A program made the position numbers and the translations under genes. This document shows positions 20,585-31,660 of a DNA stretch of 64,000 nt, piece after piece; position 1 is the first letter of the stretch, and each line of letters starts with the position of its first letter. The notes beneath the pieces were generated by a model. The model worked only from the letters and a program-made list of their open reading frames with translations, was not told where the DNA came from and did no database searches. Source of the stretch: Tetragonia tetragonoides (lineage: Eukaryota > Streptophyta > Magnoliopsida > Caryophyllales > Aizoaceae); contig CM076139.1 in NCBI GenBank assembly GCA_038025085.1, forward strand, positions 22,647,307 to 22,711,306. Reading direction: 5' to 3'.

Positions 20585-21102
20585 TGTAATACCCCATATT
20601 ATTATTCATTTTAGAATAATAATTATTTAAAAAGAAAATATAGTTTTGGATTTGAAATATTAATTGGGCTCTTGAAAGTTTATTGTGCCAACTTAATGTG
20701 TGGGTTTAGTTTTGGATCTAATTAATTATAATTGGGCCAAAATAAATTAAAGGAGTTTTGGGCTTAAATATTTCGGATTGGCCGAAATATTGTGAGCATT
20801 ATTTGTGGCCATAATTTTTGGCTCCTTAGCCGAAATTATGGACAAGGAAATCTGTTTTATTTTTCAAAACTTTTGTTTCCTAAAAAGGGTAGATTTAGAC
20901 GAGTTTGATTGGATATTTATTTAGGATGTTAGAGGGAGATAAGGAATGAGAAAATTTAGGAAATTTGGTTTCCTAATTAAACTCTACTTCCTCTCACTAA
21001 ATAAATTAACCTAAACAAAAAAAAAGCCACGCACTCTCTCTCTATCACACGTTCGGCCGAATCAAGGGTAAGAAAAAAGAGAATTTTCCACTCTTTCATA
21101 AT
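20585..21102 (+). repeat. LTR piece 1 (left part of the LTR assigned to element F)
   Basis: It starts TGTAATACCCCATATTATT, a gypsy chromovirus-type LTR start. It includes a CT-rich leader-like part (21030-21070), as in the LTR at 1200-2600. It ends at the target duplication ATAAT (21098-21102) made by element B. No gene is present. Confidence 0.7.
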
Positions 21103-22403
21103 TGTAAGGACCCGGGATTTCTATGGCCACGGAGTGCGTCCTTATAGAAAATTTGTAAGCTGGGGATTTAGATAAGTTCAAGGAACCGTCGAGTTAGAAA
21201 AGCTTTTGTAAAGACTTGAATTAAATAAAAACCATGAAAGAGGTCACAAATCTGCTATCGGCGTTTTATCGAAGGCACAAACCGAAGGGACAACCCAAGC
21301 GCGATAAGTGAACTGATCATGTTTTTAGAAAGACTCCCGCTCATATAGAACTAATGAGTACCCAAGAATAAAGGGTTCGGGGGCGAAGGTACGAGGTGGG
21401 AAGGTGTTAGGCAACTAACTCGCCCGTTTATGACGGCCTCTACTTACTCAATGACATGATTCCCACACAAACCGGATTAACAATCTAGACTTAGACTATT
21501 AATTCGTTCATCACAAGCATCACAACATTTATTATTGACCCTTATTTAGACATGCATTCTATTAGGAAATTGGGCAGCACAACGATTATACAGACAATAT
21601 TTAGGAAGCAATAAAAGCGTCATTGTAGCATGATATCTACATTATGACTAATGAAAAATAAACAATTAGACAATTAATTTAATTTGAGCCCTCAGGAGTT
21701 TGTACCCGAACTTTAGGCTATATTTGACAAAAATAGTAAAGACAAGATCTTAAGTTTGGAAGAAAGAGGGGGAAGCTCGGTGTCAATACTCTCGAGAATA
21801 GAATAGAGTTGATTATGTAAGAAAGAGGGAGAAGCTCAGAGTCAATACTACTGAGAATAGAGGGTGTCAGCTGTAGACTGTGTGTTTTGAACTGAGGGTG
21901 AAGAATTGTTTATATAAGCGTGGGGAAGTAGGGTTGGACGGCAGAAATTGAGCTGAAAAACAAGACGAGCCTGAAAAATCAGCGGGGCCCGAAAAAGGGT
22001 CAGCGCCGCTAGCGGCGCTGGGACTTATTCCAGGGCCGCTGACGACTCTCAGCAGCCAGCTGCATGTTGTCATAATGACGTCATCCAGTCTATTTTTATT
22101 TTCCGGAGGAATTTTTGTATTCCGAAAAATATGAAAAGACCGTTTTACCATTGGACGGTAAAAGTCGGTTCTACCCCTAAATTGCAACTTGGCGACCGGG
22201 AGTCGGAAAAAGGCGTGAGACGTGTCTTTGGGAAGCTCTTGAATGGGGCTTCTGAATGAAATGGAATGAAGGAGTGTTTAGAGGAAAAAACTGACACCTT
22301 ATCTTAACTTTTAAAGCAAAAATAGCAGTTCAAGTTTATAAATTACTCCTTTCATCATCGGGCTTTTGCGGAGAAATCTGAAGGCGCTTTTTTGGCGTCT
22401 ACA
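21103..22403 (-). repeat. 3' LTR of element B
   Basis: The ends are TGTAAGGACCCGGG and GGCGTCTACA, 1301 bases. It matches the LTR at 34917-36250 with scattered substitutions and small indels. It holds a partly duplicated stretch, GAAAGAGGG(G)GAAGCTC, at 21760-21845. A TATATAA box on the - strand lies at about 21917-21910. A 20-base perfect palindrome CAGCGCCGCTAGCGGCGCTG (22001-22020) is upstream of it in transcription sense. Confidence 0.92.
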
Positions 22404-22417
22404 GAATCCCCCACTTT
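22404..22417 (-). other. polypurine tract of element B
   Basis: On the - strand AAAGTGGGGGATTC lies directly against the 3' LTR. Purine tracts here prime plus-strand DNA synthesis. Confidence 0.75.
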
Positions 22418-23245
22418 AATCGAGCTTGAGTAAAAGCGAATATCAAAGTACCCTGAAGGCAACATGCAGGATGTTGATGTGCGCATGGTGTGTGAGAGTG
22501 TACAGTATGCATGCATATGAAGACAAACCTGAGTTGGGACACGCTCGTAGTGTGCTAAGATTTCATCTCTGTGAACACAAGAGAAAATAAAGATTATGTT
22601 AGCAGGATAGAACACCGCTCGTAGATGGTCTAAACGTCTGCTGGGGACCTGTATTCAGAGTGAATGAAAAAGTTAGTAATACTTTGAGAATGATCAACGC
22701 GGAGTGCTTCGACAACAGTGACTAAACACCGCTCGGCGGAGGTCGAGATCCCGTCCCTGTTATAAGAAACGAAAAAGTCAACGAGATAAGTGCGATTAAA
22801 AATAATCGGCCATAAAGTGGTTAAAATACAATAGTTTTAACCGTAATACAACAGTTTAAATACAATAGCTTAAGCAATCATTGACTGAAACATATAAAAA
22901 ATAAATAATGGACAGTATAACCGCAATAGTTTTAAGCAATCATTGACTGACACAAAAGTAAGTAACCTCGTAGAAGGGACGATTTAACCGTAATAGCTTA
23001 AGCGGTCCTCGACTGACCCCCAAAAATTTGGAACCTCGCAGAGGGACTGACCTTAAAAATTTGTAAAAGCGCAGAAGGACTGACCCCAAAAATTTGTAAA
23101 CATCGCAGAGGGACTGACCCCAAAAATTTGTAAACATCGCAGAGGGATTGAACCCAAAAATTTGTAAATCTCGTAGAGGGACTGACCCCAAAAATTTGTA
23201 AACCTCGTAAAGGGACTCACCCCAAAAACTTGTAATGATCAGTAA
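22418..23245. repeat. 3' untranslated region of element B with tandem repeats
   Basis: There is no gene. At about 23005-23245 a 32-34 base unit, core GACTGACCCCAAAAATTTGTAAACATCGCAGAGG with variants, is repeated some seven times. The stretch before it (22810-22935) repeats AATAGTTTAA/AACCGTAAT fragments. Tandem arrays near the 3' LTR are known in Tat/Ogre elements and can seed satellite DNA. Confidence 0.8.
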
Positions 23246-23670
23246 GGCCAACAGGTTTCCGGGCTTAAAATATTTTTGGGCGCTCTGGGCGGGACCTACA
23301 AAAGTAAAGGGGTTAGTTTTACCTGAGAAAGTTGGTACCGTAAAATAGGCCAACTGTCGAATTTGAACTTGTGGGCCAGAGTAAAATGGCTTCAACGATT
23401 TTTTTCTTCTTTTTCGCGTGCCGTCCTTTTTCTTCGTCGAGCCATTATCGAGAGCCATTGTCGAAGCTTCCCCATTGTTGAGTGCTCCACTTTGCTTGAG
23501 GTAAGTCGATTCTTGACCGTTTTCCTCGGTTTTTGTCTTGAACTTGCTTATTTTTCCGCCTAGTTGCTAGATTTTGAGTTGCATTTTTCCGCCTTGTCGA
23601 AGCTTGTTTCTTGCGAATCTGAAACTTTTATTTTCCCACTTGTAGAGAGAGAAAACTCCATTGTGTTCTC
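23246..23670 (+). other. upstream region of the mobile-domain gene, copy B
   Basis: There is no clear TATA box. A possible 5' untranslated intron runs from about 23500 (TTGAG|GTAAGTCG) to about 23646 (CACTTGTAG|AGAGAGAAAAC), just before the ATG. Element A lacks this region in the window. Confidence 0.35.
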
Positions 23671-26443
23671 ATGGCTCCCGTAGACAAAGGAAAGCGTCCT
23701 ATGAGTGATGAGGAGTATGACGGGAGCCTTTTCCGCACTGAGTTAGCTTCTACTAGAGCACCTCCGACTAACCATGCAGACGGAGCTCGACTGTACCAGG
23801 ACTCTTTTATGCGGTTGGACTGGTGCCCGCCTGGAATTTGGAACTTAGAGCTCGACTCTTTTATGTTCTGTTGCCGGATAGACGGAGTCATCTGTCTAAC
23901 TTAGAGCTGGTATGTTTTCTGACTCTTTTTTTTTTTCTTATTTAGTATATTTGAGCTGAAAATTGGAACTGTTAGTGCTTCGGCACACGAACAAATTGGG
24001 ACTTGTACTGGATTGGTGGTCAGCTGTATATAATCTGTGTGGAATTATTTTAGCTGTATTTGTAGTATATAGGGTGTTGAGGAATTTTTCTTTTTTTGGC
24101 TAGGGTGTCGGAGTTTTGCTGCAGGCTCATGGGACTATCTCCCATTGGGCTATGATGTTGGGGACCTTTTCGGAGAGGGCCAGGAATTTGGTACTGGGCT
24201 CGGGTCTTGACGAGTTTCTGACTGTCATCCTTGCGTGTCACTCGGGGGATTCTCGGATTATTGCTAGGGGTTTGCTGGAGAGGTTTTGGAATACCACGAA
24301 CACTTTCCATACACCTGCGGGAGAGATGTTCTCCACCCCCTATCTGTTTGCTGTGCTGACGGGGTTGTTTTTTAGAGGGCGCCGTATTCAGTATGATGCG
24401 AGCTACTGGCGGCGGAGTGATACTTTGCTGGAGCTTTACGGGCCTGTATCCATCCACTTTGATAAGGATCGGGTTTCTTTGGCGTGGTTGTGGGAGGCCG
24501 AGGCTGAGCAGGGACTTACCGAGGAGCAGAGGGCTCGTATTTTCCTGGCTTGCTTGCTGGGGTTGACGATCTTTGCTCAGAAGAAGAGCGTGTGTCAAGT
24601 CGGTTTCTTGACATGCTTGGAGGATTTGACCAAGGTTCATGTGTACAACCTTGGCGCCGCTGCTTATGCTTCTTTGGTGAAGTGGTGTCGTCGGGCTTGT
24701 AGGCCTAAGGAGACGAGTGAGAGGACATCTATCACAGGTCCATGGAGGATACTGGAGGTAGGCTCTCATATATTCCGCTTTTCTTTCTTTTGTGCGCACC
24801 TGTTTTTGGATTTGGAGCTTACTTGTTTGTTTGTATGGCAGCTGTGGTTCTTTGAGTACTTTCCAGCTTTTGGTCCTCACCGTCCTGGTTTGAGGATGTT
24901 CCCCTTAGGTTCACGGTGGGTTGGTAGGGATACCCACCCATTTACCTCTTTGGAGCACTTTCGGACTCTCTTTGAGAGTCGTGTCGCATCTACGGTATGT
25001 GGTTGTTGACTTGTACACATATATATATTTTTTTTGGTTCATTTGGTGTGAATGAACTTTTGAGCTGGTAATCTACAGGTATCTTGGTCTGCTTTTGATG
25101 ATACTCCCGGGGTTCCACCCCATATTACCACAGAGTCCATTAGAGTGTCTTTTCTGCGGGTGGTCTTTGAGGGGCCATTTGGATTTGTATGGTATTTGGG
25201 GGAACGCTTGACTCGGTTGGTCTATCCCTCCCTGAGTAGTCACTTCGTTCCGGATGATCCTCCTTTGATCATGTTCTATCTGCGGGGTCTGAGTGTGCGG
25301 GACCTGGGAGTCGTGATCCGTGGTAGAGCGGCGCAGGAGTTTCTTATGCCGGAGGTTGTTGGCTTGGACCGCACGGCCATATACCTGGCTTACTGCTTGG
25401 ACCGTTTGATGCCGGACCTTACTTCTGAGGTAGGAAACTTATCTCCCTTTTTTAGCTATATGTGTGATATACTGACCTCTTGTGTCTTGCAGGCGGATCG
25501 TCTAGCTCCTCAGGGTCCTAGGAGGTCTCACTCTAGAGCTCCTCGGGGTCAGCCCCCAAGTGGGACCTTGCCGACCAATGAGGTGAGGTACATTGGGGAG
25601 AGTGGGGGACGCATAGTGGAGGAGTTCCCCCTTCACATGGCTGATGGAGAGGCTGTGGAGGGCTTGCCTTTGCCCGACGATTGTACCGGGGTAAGCTCCT
25701 TTTTATCCCTTCTTCTGTTTGTGTTTGCTTTTGGGTGTTGATTTTGTCTTGTGGCTCTCTCTTTTGTAGTTGAACCGGGAGTAGACATCTCAGATCTTCA
25801 AGCTTATTCAGTTGCTGAAGAAGGGCTATGGTCGAGTGATGGGCAAGGGGAAGAGTTCTCGGTCCAAGAGTGTTGATGTGAGTAGACTCTCTTCTTTTTA
25901 TTTAGCTAAGTGAGGTGCTTAACTTAACATTTTAACTTGGATTATCTGCAGATGTCCTAGTCTTCATCTTCGGTGGGACCTCGCCACTCTTCTGCTGCGA
26001 GGGCTTCTTCAGCGAGCCGGCCATCTGTTGCTCGTTCTCCTCCTGTAGTGATGACCAGGCCTCCTGTTAATGAGGCACCCGGCCCTTCTGTACCATATAT
26101 TCCTTAGATGTTCTCTCCCGCGGGCTTCCAGCCTTCTCTTGATAGTGGGCCCGTTGTTATGCCCTCGAGTGGCGGTTGGGCGAATGCCCCTGGATGGGGT
26201 ATGCCCTATGTTGGGCCTTCGCATCAGGATATGCCCATGGACTTCGCCAGTCAGGCCACAGAGAATTTCTTTGCTGCGGGGCTTTCAGCAGGTACCCCTA
26301 TGCGTGCACCTGCATATGATGGGCGGGATATGAGGCCTGACAACAGTAGGCCCATTTATAGCTCTTCTCTCCATTATTCGACCGGGAACTATGGTTAGGA
26401 GCCATCCATTGATGATGAGGCTGACAGCAATGATTCTGGTTGA
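23671..26443 (+). pseudogene. plant mobile domain (MAIN-like) gene, copy B, seven exons
   Basis: The start MAPVDKGKRPMSDEEYDG is followed by RTELASTRAPPTN and, after a shift near 23830-23860, LLPDRRSHLSNLEL. Exons are about 23671-23910, 24125-24757, 24842-24994, 25079-25429, 25493-25690, 25770-25877 and 25952-26443; every intron has GT...AG ends and the same position as in copy A. The mobile domain runs from AHGTISHWAMM to the exon 4 block FGFVWYLGERLTRLVYP. The last exon is Ser/Pro/Gly-rich. Stops: TAG in exon 6 (LNRE-stop, also in copy A), and three TAG in exon 7 where copy A has CAG or other codons. It is antisense to element B. Host relatives act in silencing and genome stability; here non-functional. 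Confidence 0.8.
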
Positions 26444-26815
26444 GCAGTTCTGGACCTCATTGTAGACATTGATCTTGAGATTTCGAACTCCTGCATTTTT
26501 TTTATGATATGTATGATATGATGACTCGATTATGCCCGTCTGATCTAAGTATGCAATGTGATATGAGGTAGGATGAAGCAACAATTTAGGGAATAAAATA
26601 AACAAAAATGGTAAAAATTGCGAGAAGAAGCAAAAATTACACATATTATACCCCCTTAAAAAAATGGAAAATAATAATAATAAAAAAATTGAAAAAGATA
26701 AATCTAGGAGAGTCTCAGGCTTTGAAATTCAGTGGGGGTATCAAAATAGGGCTTTAATCGGGCAGACCGGAGCAGTGGAGCGAGGGAAAAATTCGGATCG
26801 GGCCAGGGTCTGGGC

Positions 26816-26982
26816 GGCTAGCGGCGCTGGGCTGGGTGGCTAGCGGCGCTGGGCTGCAGTCTGAGGCCGCTAGCGGCGTTGGTCTGGGCCGCTAGCGGCA
26901 CTGACCAGAGCTGTTGACAGCTCTGGTTTGGGCTTTTTTGTGGATTTCTGATCTCTTTGGCCTGCGTTTTTGCCTATAAATT
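26816..26982 (+). promoter_or_regulatory. palindrome array plus TATA box upstream of DUF7745-like gene, copy B
   Basis: Four copies of (G/C)(G/C)CTAGCGGC-(G/A)CTG lie at 26816-26903, two of them the full palindrome GCCGCTAGCGGC (26866-26877 and 26888-26899). Then comes the inverted repeat CCAGAGCTGT-TG-ACAGCTCTGG (about 26904-26926) and a TATA box TATAAATT at 26975-26982. The ATG is at 27055. Copy A has one palindrome, so the array has expanded or contracted. The module recurs in the LTR. The 26444-26815 spacer holds nothing else recognisable. Confidence 0.65.
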
Positions 26983-27054
26983 AGATTTATGGGATACATG
27001 ATGTTGTATCACTTTTCTGACCTTAGTTTTCTCAAATTTTCCCAATCTTCTATC

Positions 27055-28394
27055 ATGGTGAAATCCTTTGAGAACCTGTTCAATGCCTGGTGCAAAAATC
27101 TGTCCGTAGAAGATAAACTTGATCTAGCCTCACGTTTCTACCCTGCTGACTTTCAAACCAACCAAAATAATCTGGCCCCTTCTTCGATTTGCTTTGAATT
27201 ATTGGGACCTCGACCTGCATGTTTTCCGTTTTGGTAACTCTGAACTATGCCCTTTGGTTGAGGAATTTGCTACGATTCCTGACATGCCTGATGCTCTTCC
27301 CCCAGATGTGCCTTATTTGAGAGATGGTTTTAAGGATCAGTACAGGAAATTCTTGGGTTTGTCATCTCCAGAAGCCAAAAGTATGGTTCTTGGTGTCGAA
27401 ATGGACTTGGTTCAACTCTACGAAAAGTTTGCTATTTCATCTGAAAAGGATGTAATTCAGGCGTTGTCGTCGACAGGCTTTTGTTCTTTGCCTATTAAAC
27501 CGCCTACTGTTTGTTAATGCAGAATCTTCTAACTTTGGTCGAGCCTTGTTGCTGCGAGTGGTCAATCAAATGGTTGAAGGGCATTCTCCTTTGCATCTGG
27601 TTGTAGGAGAGACTATCATGGGGCTCGACAGGTTGAAAATATCTCCTCAAGAAGCTTATTCCGGCAGCCCCCTGCTGCTTCAAATTTGGTTATGTGAGCA
27701 TTTGAGGCTGATAGAGTCGCCAGATAATTTGATAGTTCGTGTTCCTCGGGCTTGGTCAAAGAAAACCTATACAGCTGCTAGCTTCTTGGTTAGGAAAAGG
27801 TTATATTCTGAAAAGTCCCTTGCTGAATGGGATGCCTTTTTCCAGGCGGGACCTGTCATCCGTTGGCATGTGCCTTGGCGGAGCTTGACCTCCTTGGTGG
27901 CCTGTGATGCCTTTGTTCCTTTCACTTCCATATTGAGTCTGTATAGGACTACCTTCTTCTTTCCTTCTAGGGTCATGAGGCAGTACGGTTTGAAACAGGT
28001 GATCCCTGGTCAGGAGACTACGAGACCAAATGTCGTAGCCTTGACCACTGAATTTGCTGCGGAGTGGGGAAAGTATTGGCGTAGCCGGCACCACTAGACT
28101 GTACCCCGGGTGATTACGTCAACTCAAGTTTCTAAGATCTATCTGAACTGGCTTTCCTGCAGTGATGGAGAAGCGAGACGAGCCCTTCGTCATGAGGAGT
28201 GGGACCAGCTAAAGCCTAAGTATGACTCGAAAACAGGAAGAAAGAAAAGAAAGGAAAGGCCTCAAATGGGAGGCTATCACGTACTGAAAAGAGGCAAGCC
28301 CCCAGCTCAAGGGAGCGATCATAGCTCGTCCTCAAGCCAGGGTCCTTCAAAGAAGAACTCTTCAACGAAGCCTTCTAAAGGGAAGAAGGATTAA
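27055..28394 (+). pseudogene. DUF7745-like antisense passenger protein, copy B
   Basis: It starts MVKSFENLFNAWCKNLSVEDKLDLAS. Shifts near 27200 and 27480 and a TAG at 28095-28097 (TGG in copy A) break it; otherwise it can be followed to GKKD at 28394. Landmarks in order: LHVFRFGNSELCPLVEEF, DGFKDQYRKFLGL, ALLLRVVNQMVEGHSPLHLV, LLLQIWLCEHLRLIESP, IRWHVPWRSLTSLVA, FPSRVMRQYGLKQVIPGQ, and a Lys-rich tail (GRKKRKE). The motif RQYG..Q.IP recalls DUF7745 proteins of plant transposons (from memory, not searched). About 440 residues when read through. No catalytic motif seen. Confidence 0.6.
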
Positions 28395-28590
28395 AGTAGT
28401 TTTCTAGGAAAGCATGTCTAGTTTTGAAAAAAAAAAAGATAAGAATTTGTTTAGCTTAAACCCTCATAGTTGCATCATATTTTTTTTTTGTAACCCTAGA
28501 AAGTTTAATTCTTGTAATGTAAACTTATTCGTTCAGTTTGAATAAAGATTATCCCTTTTTGAATGAGTTGAATGGAGTTTTGGATTGATT

Positions 28591-28660
28591 TTGGCCGGGC
28601 CTCCTTAAAAGGATTACCTACGTATCCAGTGTGGAATCAGGCCAGCGTAGTTCGTTCAAG
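28591..28660. other. conserved hairpin block between convergent genes, copy B
   Basis: CTACG (28618-28622) pairs with CGTAG (28646-28650) across a 33-base stem-loop identical in layout to copy A. The flanking GGCCGGGC...TTAAAAGG and GTAGTTCGTTCAA are conserved too. The rest of the gap 28395-28705 is A/T-rich with no gene. Confidence 0.6.
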
Positions 28661-28705
28661 TTGTGTAAGTCTTTTTTGTTAAAATTTTCGGATTTTTTTT
28701 TTTAT

Positions 28706-30009
28706 TTAGACGTAGCACTTCTTCAGGTGATCCATATTAGTGAGCTGGATGAACTCGTTGCCATCAATATCCATGAGTCTGACTGCGCCTCTTGACATGA
28801 TGTCCTTGATGATGAACGGGCTGGACCAATTTGGTCGAAAATTGCCTCTAGGGTCGGTAAATGGGGCACGTAATTCTTTCCAAACTAAATCCCCTTCCTT
28901 TAAATTGCAAGGTCGAACCTTTTTGTTGAATGCTCTTGCCATGCGTTGTTGGTACATGTGGGAATGGTCTAGGACCCGTAGGCGTCTTTCATCATGAGCT
29001 CTTTGTAGCAGGCTTGTAACCATTGGATTTCAGGAATTTCACCCTCTAAGGCTATGCGCATGGAGGGTAGTTGGACTTTTATGGGTAGAACTGCTTCCAT
29101 TCCATAGACTAGGGAATAAGGTGTTGCTCCCGTGGAGGATCTTATAGATGTCCTAAACCCCCAAAGGGCAAATGGAAGTTTGACAGGCCAATCTTTGTAG
29201 TTTTCTATCATTTTTCCAATGATAGTCTTGAGGTTCTTGTTGGCGGCTTCTACTGCGCCATTGGTTTGGGGACGGTAAGGGGATGATTTGTGGTGCTGGA
29301 TTTTGTAGTTTTTGAGGAGGGTGGCTGTTTCGGCTTTGAAATGGGAACCATGGTCACTGATGATTTCATGCGGAACACCGTATCGGCAAATGATGTTGTT
29401 CCATATGAATTTGGACACTTGTTTAGAGGTAAGGACAACATAGGATTGGGCTTCGACCCATTTGGTAAAATAATCTATGGTTAACAGGATGTATTCATGT
29501 CCTCCCGAGCCCTTCGGGGTGATCTTAACAATGATATCTATTCCCCATGCAGGGGACGTGAAGTTGTGGAGCATCGAGGGTGGCATATGCTGCAGGTTAG
29601 CATATATCTGACATTTCTTGCACTTCTTGACATGGTCGTAGCAATCCCTTTCCATGGTAGTCCAGTAGTATCCCAGTCGTTGGACTTTTCTAGAGAGCAT
29701 TCGACCATTCATGTGTGGTCCGCACACACCATTGTGTACCTAGTCCATAATTTCTGCGGCTTCTTCGGTGTTCACGCATCTGAGGTTGACCCCGTTGTGA
29801 GACTTTTTGTACAGAACCCCTTTGTATTCTATGTACTGCGCCGCTAAGAGACGGATGGCCCGTTGAGCTCTTAGGGTTGCGTCTTGAGGGTATATGCCCT
29901 TGGTGATGTAGTTGAAGTCGTCTTGGTACCAAGGATCCTCTTCGATCGGAGCAACAGTCATTTCTGTGTCAAGGTTGTTGCAAAAGGTTGGCTCGCTTCT
30001 TCTTTGTAT
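28706..30009 (-). pseudogene. integrase of element B
   Basis: From 30009 down it starts with the linker after RNase H (SMMPICIQRRSEP, PWYQDDFNYITKGIYP). The zinc-binding part follows: HNGVCGPHMNGRMLSRK, YYWTTMERDCYDHVKKCKKC, a His-His-Cys-Cys site. The core has GIDIIVKITPKG (first Asp), IISDHGSHF (second Asp) and AVEAANKN (Glu), all catalytic residues present. The C-terminal domain is NFRPNWSSPFIIKDIM..MDHLKKCYV. Defects: TAG at about 29739 (GAG in copy A), a small deletion before WGIDII, and a frame change near 29000. Integrates element cDNA; inactive here. Confidence 0.88.
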
Positions 30010-30423
30010 ACAAATGGGCATCATGCTAACAGGATCTGGTATGATAATCAAGGATGCTAATTTAGATAGAGCATCTGCGAACTGATTATCCTCTCGTGGG
30101 AGATATGTGAAGGCTACCTCTTCGAAGTTATCAAGCACTTTGTCCAAAAATTTCTGGTAGAGTGCCAGACTCTCGCTGTGAACTTTCCACTTTCTGGAAA
30201 CTTGATTGATGATTAGTAGGGAATCCCCATGGACCTTGAGTACTCGGATACCCAGGCCCACTGCTGCTTGTAGACTGATGATACATCCTTCATATTCGGC
30301 TGCATTATTAGTGACAGGGAAGTCCAACTTTACTGAGATGGGAGTATGGGCTTTGTCTGGAGATACTAGAAGCACTCCTGCGCTGTAACCCTTTTGGTTG
30401 GATGCCCCTTCAAAATACATTTT
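30010..30423 (-). pseudogene. additional RNase H of element B
   Basis: Here the reading frame is continuous with RNase H upstream (30681 to 29740). It reads KMYFEGASNQKGYSAGVLL, NNAAEYEGCIIS, GDSLLIINQ and PREDNQFADALSKLA. The first catalytic position is Glu (YFEGAS) where A and C have Asp (YFDGAS), so this copy probably lost activity by that change as well. It would act on RNA-DNA hybrids. Its place between RNase H and integrase marks the Tat lineage. Confidence 0.85.
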
Positions 30424-31660
30424 CCAGCAATTTTCCTCAATTAAGGCCACATCTTCGTCAGGAAAGTCGTATTGCTCGTATTCCTTGGCTGTGTGTGTGG
30501 GGTGCTCGGCCAAGTATTCTGAAACTGCGTGTCCTTTGATGGTCTTTGTGGGATCAAACTTAAGATCGATTTCAGACAATAACACGGTCCACCTTGCGAT
30601 TCTTCCACTTAAGACTGGCTTCTCGAAGATGTATTTGAGGGGATTCATCCTCGATCTTACTAGTACAAGGTGATTAAGCATGTAATGTCTGAGTTTCTTG
30701 GTGGCCCAAACTAGAGTTAAGCAGGTCTTTTCAAGGCTTGAATATCAGGTTTCATAGTCAATGAATTTCTTGCTTAAGTAATATATGGCTCGTTCTTGAT
30801 CTTTTACGGTGTGGGCTAGCATAGCCCCCATGGCTGTGTCGAGTACCGTCAAATAAAGGATTAGTGGCAGACCTTGTTTGGGAGGAGCACGAATAGGGGG
30901 GTTGGCTAGATAGTCTTTGATCTTGTCGAACGCTTTTTGACACTGATCATCCCACTCGATTTTGATTCCCTTCTTCAACTTCTTAAATATTGGTTCACAT
31001 GTTATGGTGAACTTTGATATAAACCGACTTATGTATTGAATTCGACCGAGAAACCCCCTAATTTCCGTTTCATTCTTGGGTGGTGGCATTTCAACGATTG
31101 CCTTGATCTTGGATGGATCAATTTCGATTCCCCTTTGACTGACTACGTAACCCAACAGCTTGCCTGATGTGACTCCGAATGCACACTTTTGAGGATTCAA
31201 TCGTAAGTTATACTTGCGTAATCTTCAAAGAACTTGTGGAGCGCCTGAATATGCCCGTCTCGGTGCCTTGATTTCACAATCATATCATTCACATAAACTT
31301 CGGCTTCTTTGTGCATCATATCATGCAGAAGAGTTGTGGCGGTCCTTTGGTAAGTTGCACCTGCATTTTTCAATCCAAAAGGCATGACTCTGTAGCAATA
31401 AGTTCCCCATGGAGTTATGAACGTTGTTTTGCTCATATCTTCTTCAGCCATCTGAACCTGATTATACCCTGCGTAGCCGTCCATGAATGACAACAGGGCG
31501 TACTCAGCTGTGTTGTCTACCAAAAGATCAATGTGGGTTAAAGGATTATCGTCCTTTGGGCTAGCTTTGTCGAGATCTCTGAAATCGACACACATTCTGA
31601 CTCGACCATCTTTCTTTAACACTGGAACCACATTGGCCATTCAGGATAATCTGATACCAC
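30424..31660 (-). pseudogene. reverse transcriptase and RNase H of element B
   Basis: The RT starts near 31660: VPVLKKDGRVRMCVDFRDLDKASPKD-type fingers, LLSFMDGYAGYNQVQM, TTFITPWGTYCYRVMPFGLKNAGATYQ. The catalytic pair reads YVND (near 31290) where the family has YVDD, a Gly-to-Ala-type base change in the codon (GAT to AAT) that would abolish catalysis. A frame change near 31200 follows. Then come MNPQKCAFGVTSGKLLGYVVSQRGIEID, RNase H (LTVLDTAMGAMLAH), a stop at 30747, and ILKFDPTKTIKGHAVSEYLAEHP-like tether. This copy shows the hAT-free target region of element A. Confidence 0.88.

Noticed and set aside
23005..23245. CRISPR-like spaced repeats
   Set aside because: Units are contiguous and degenerate with no unique spacers, and the DNA is plant; it is a tandem repeat in a retrotransposon.
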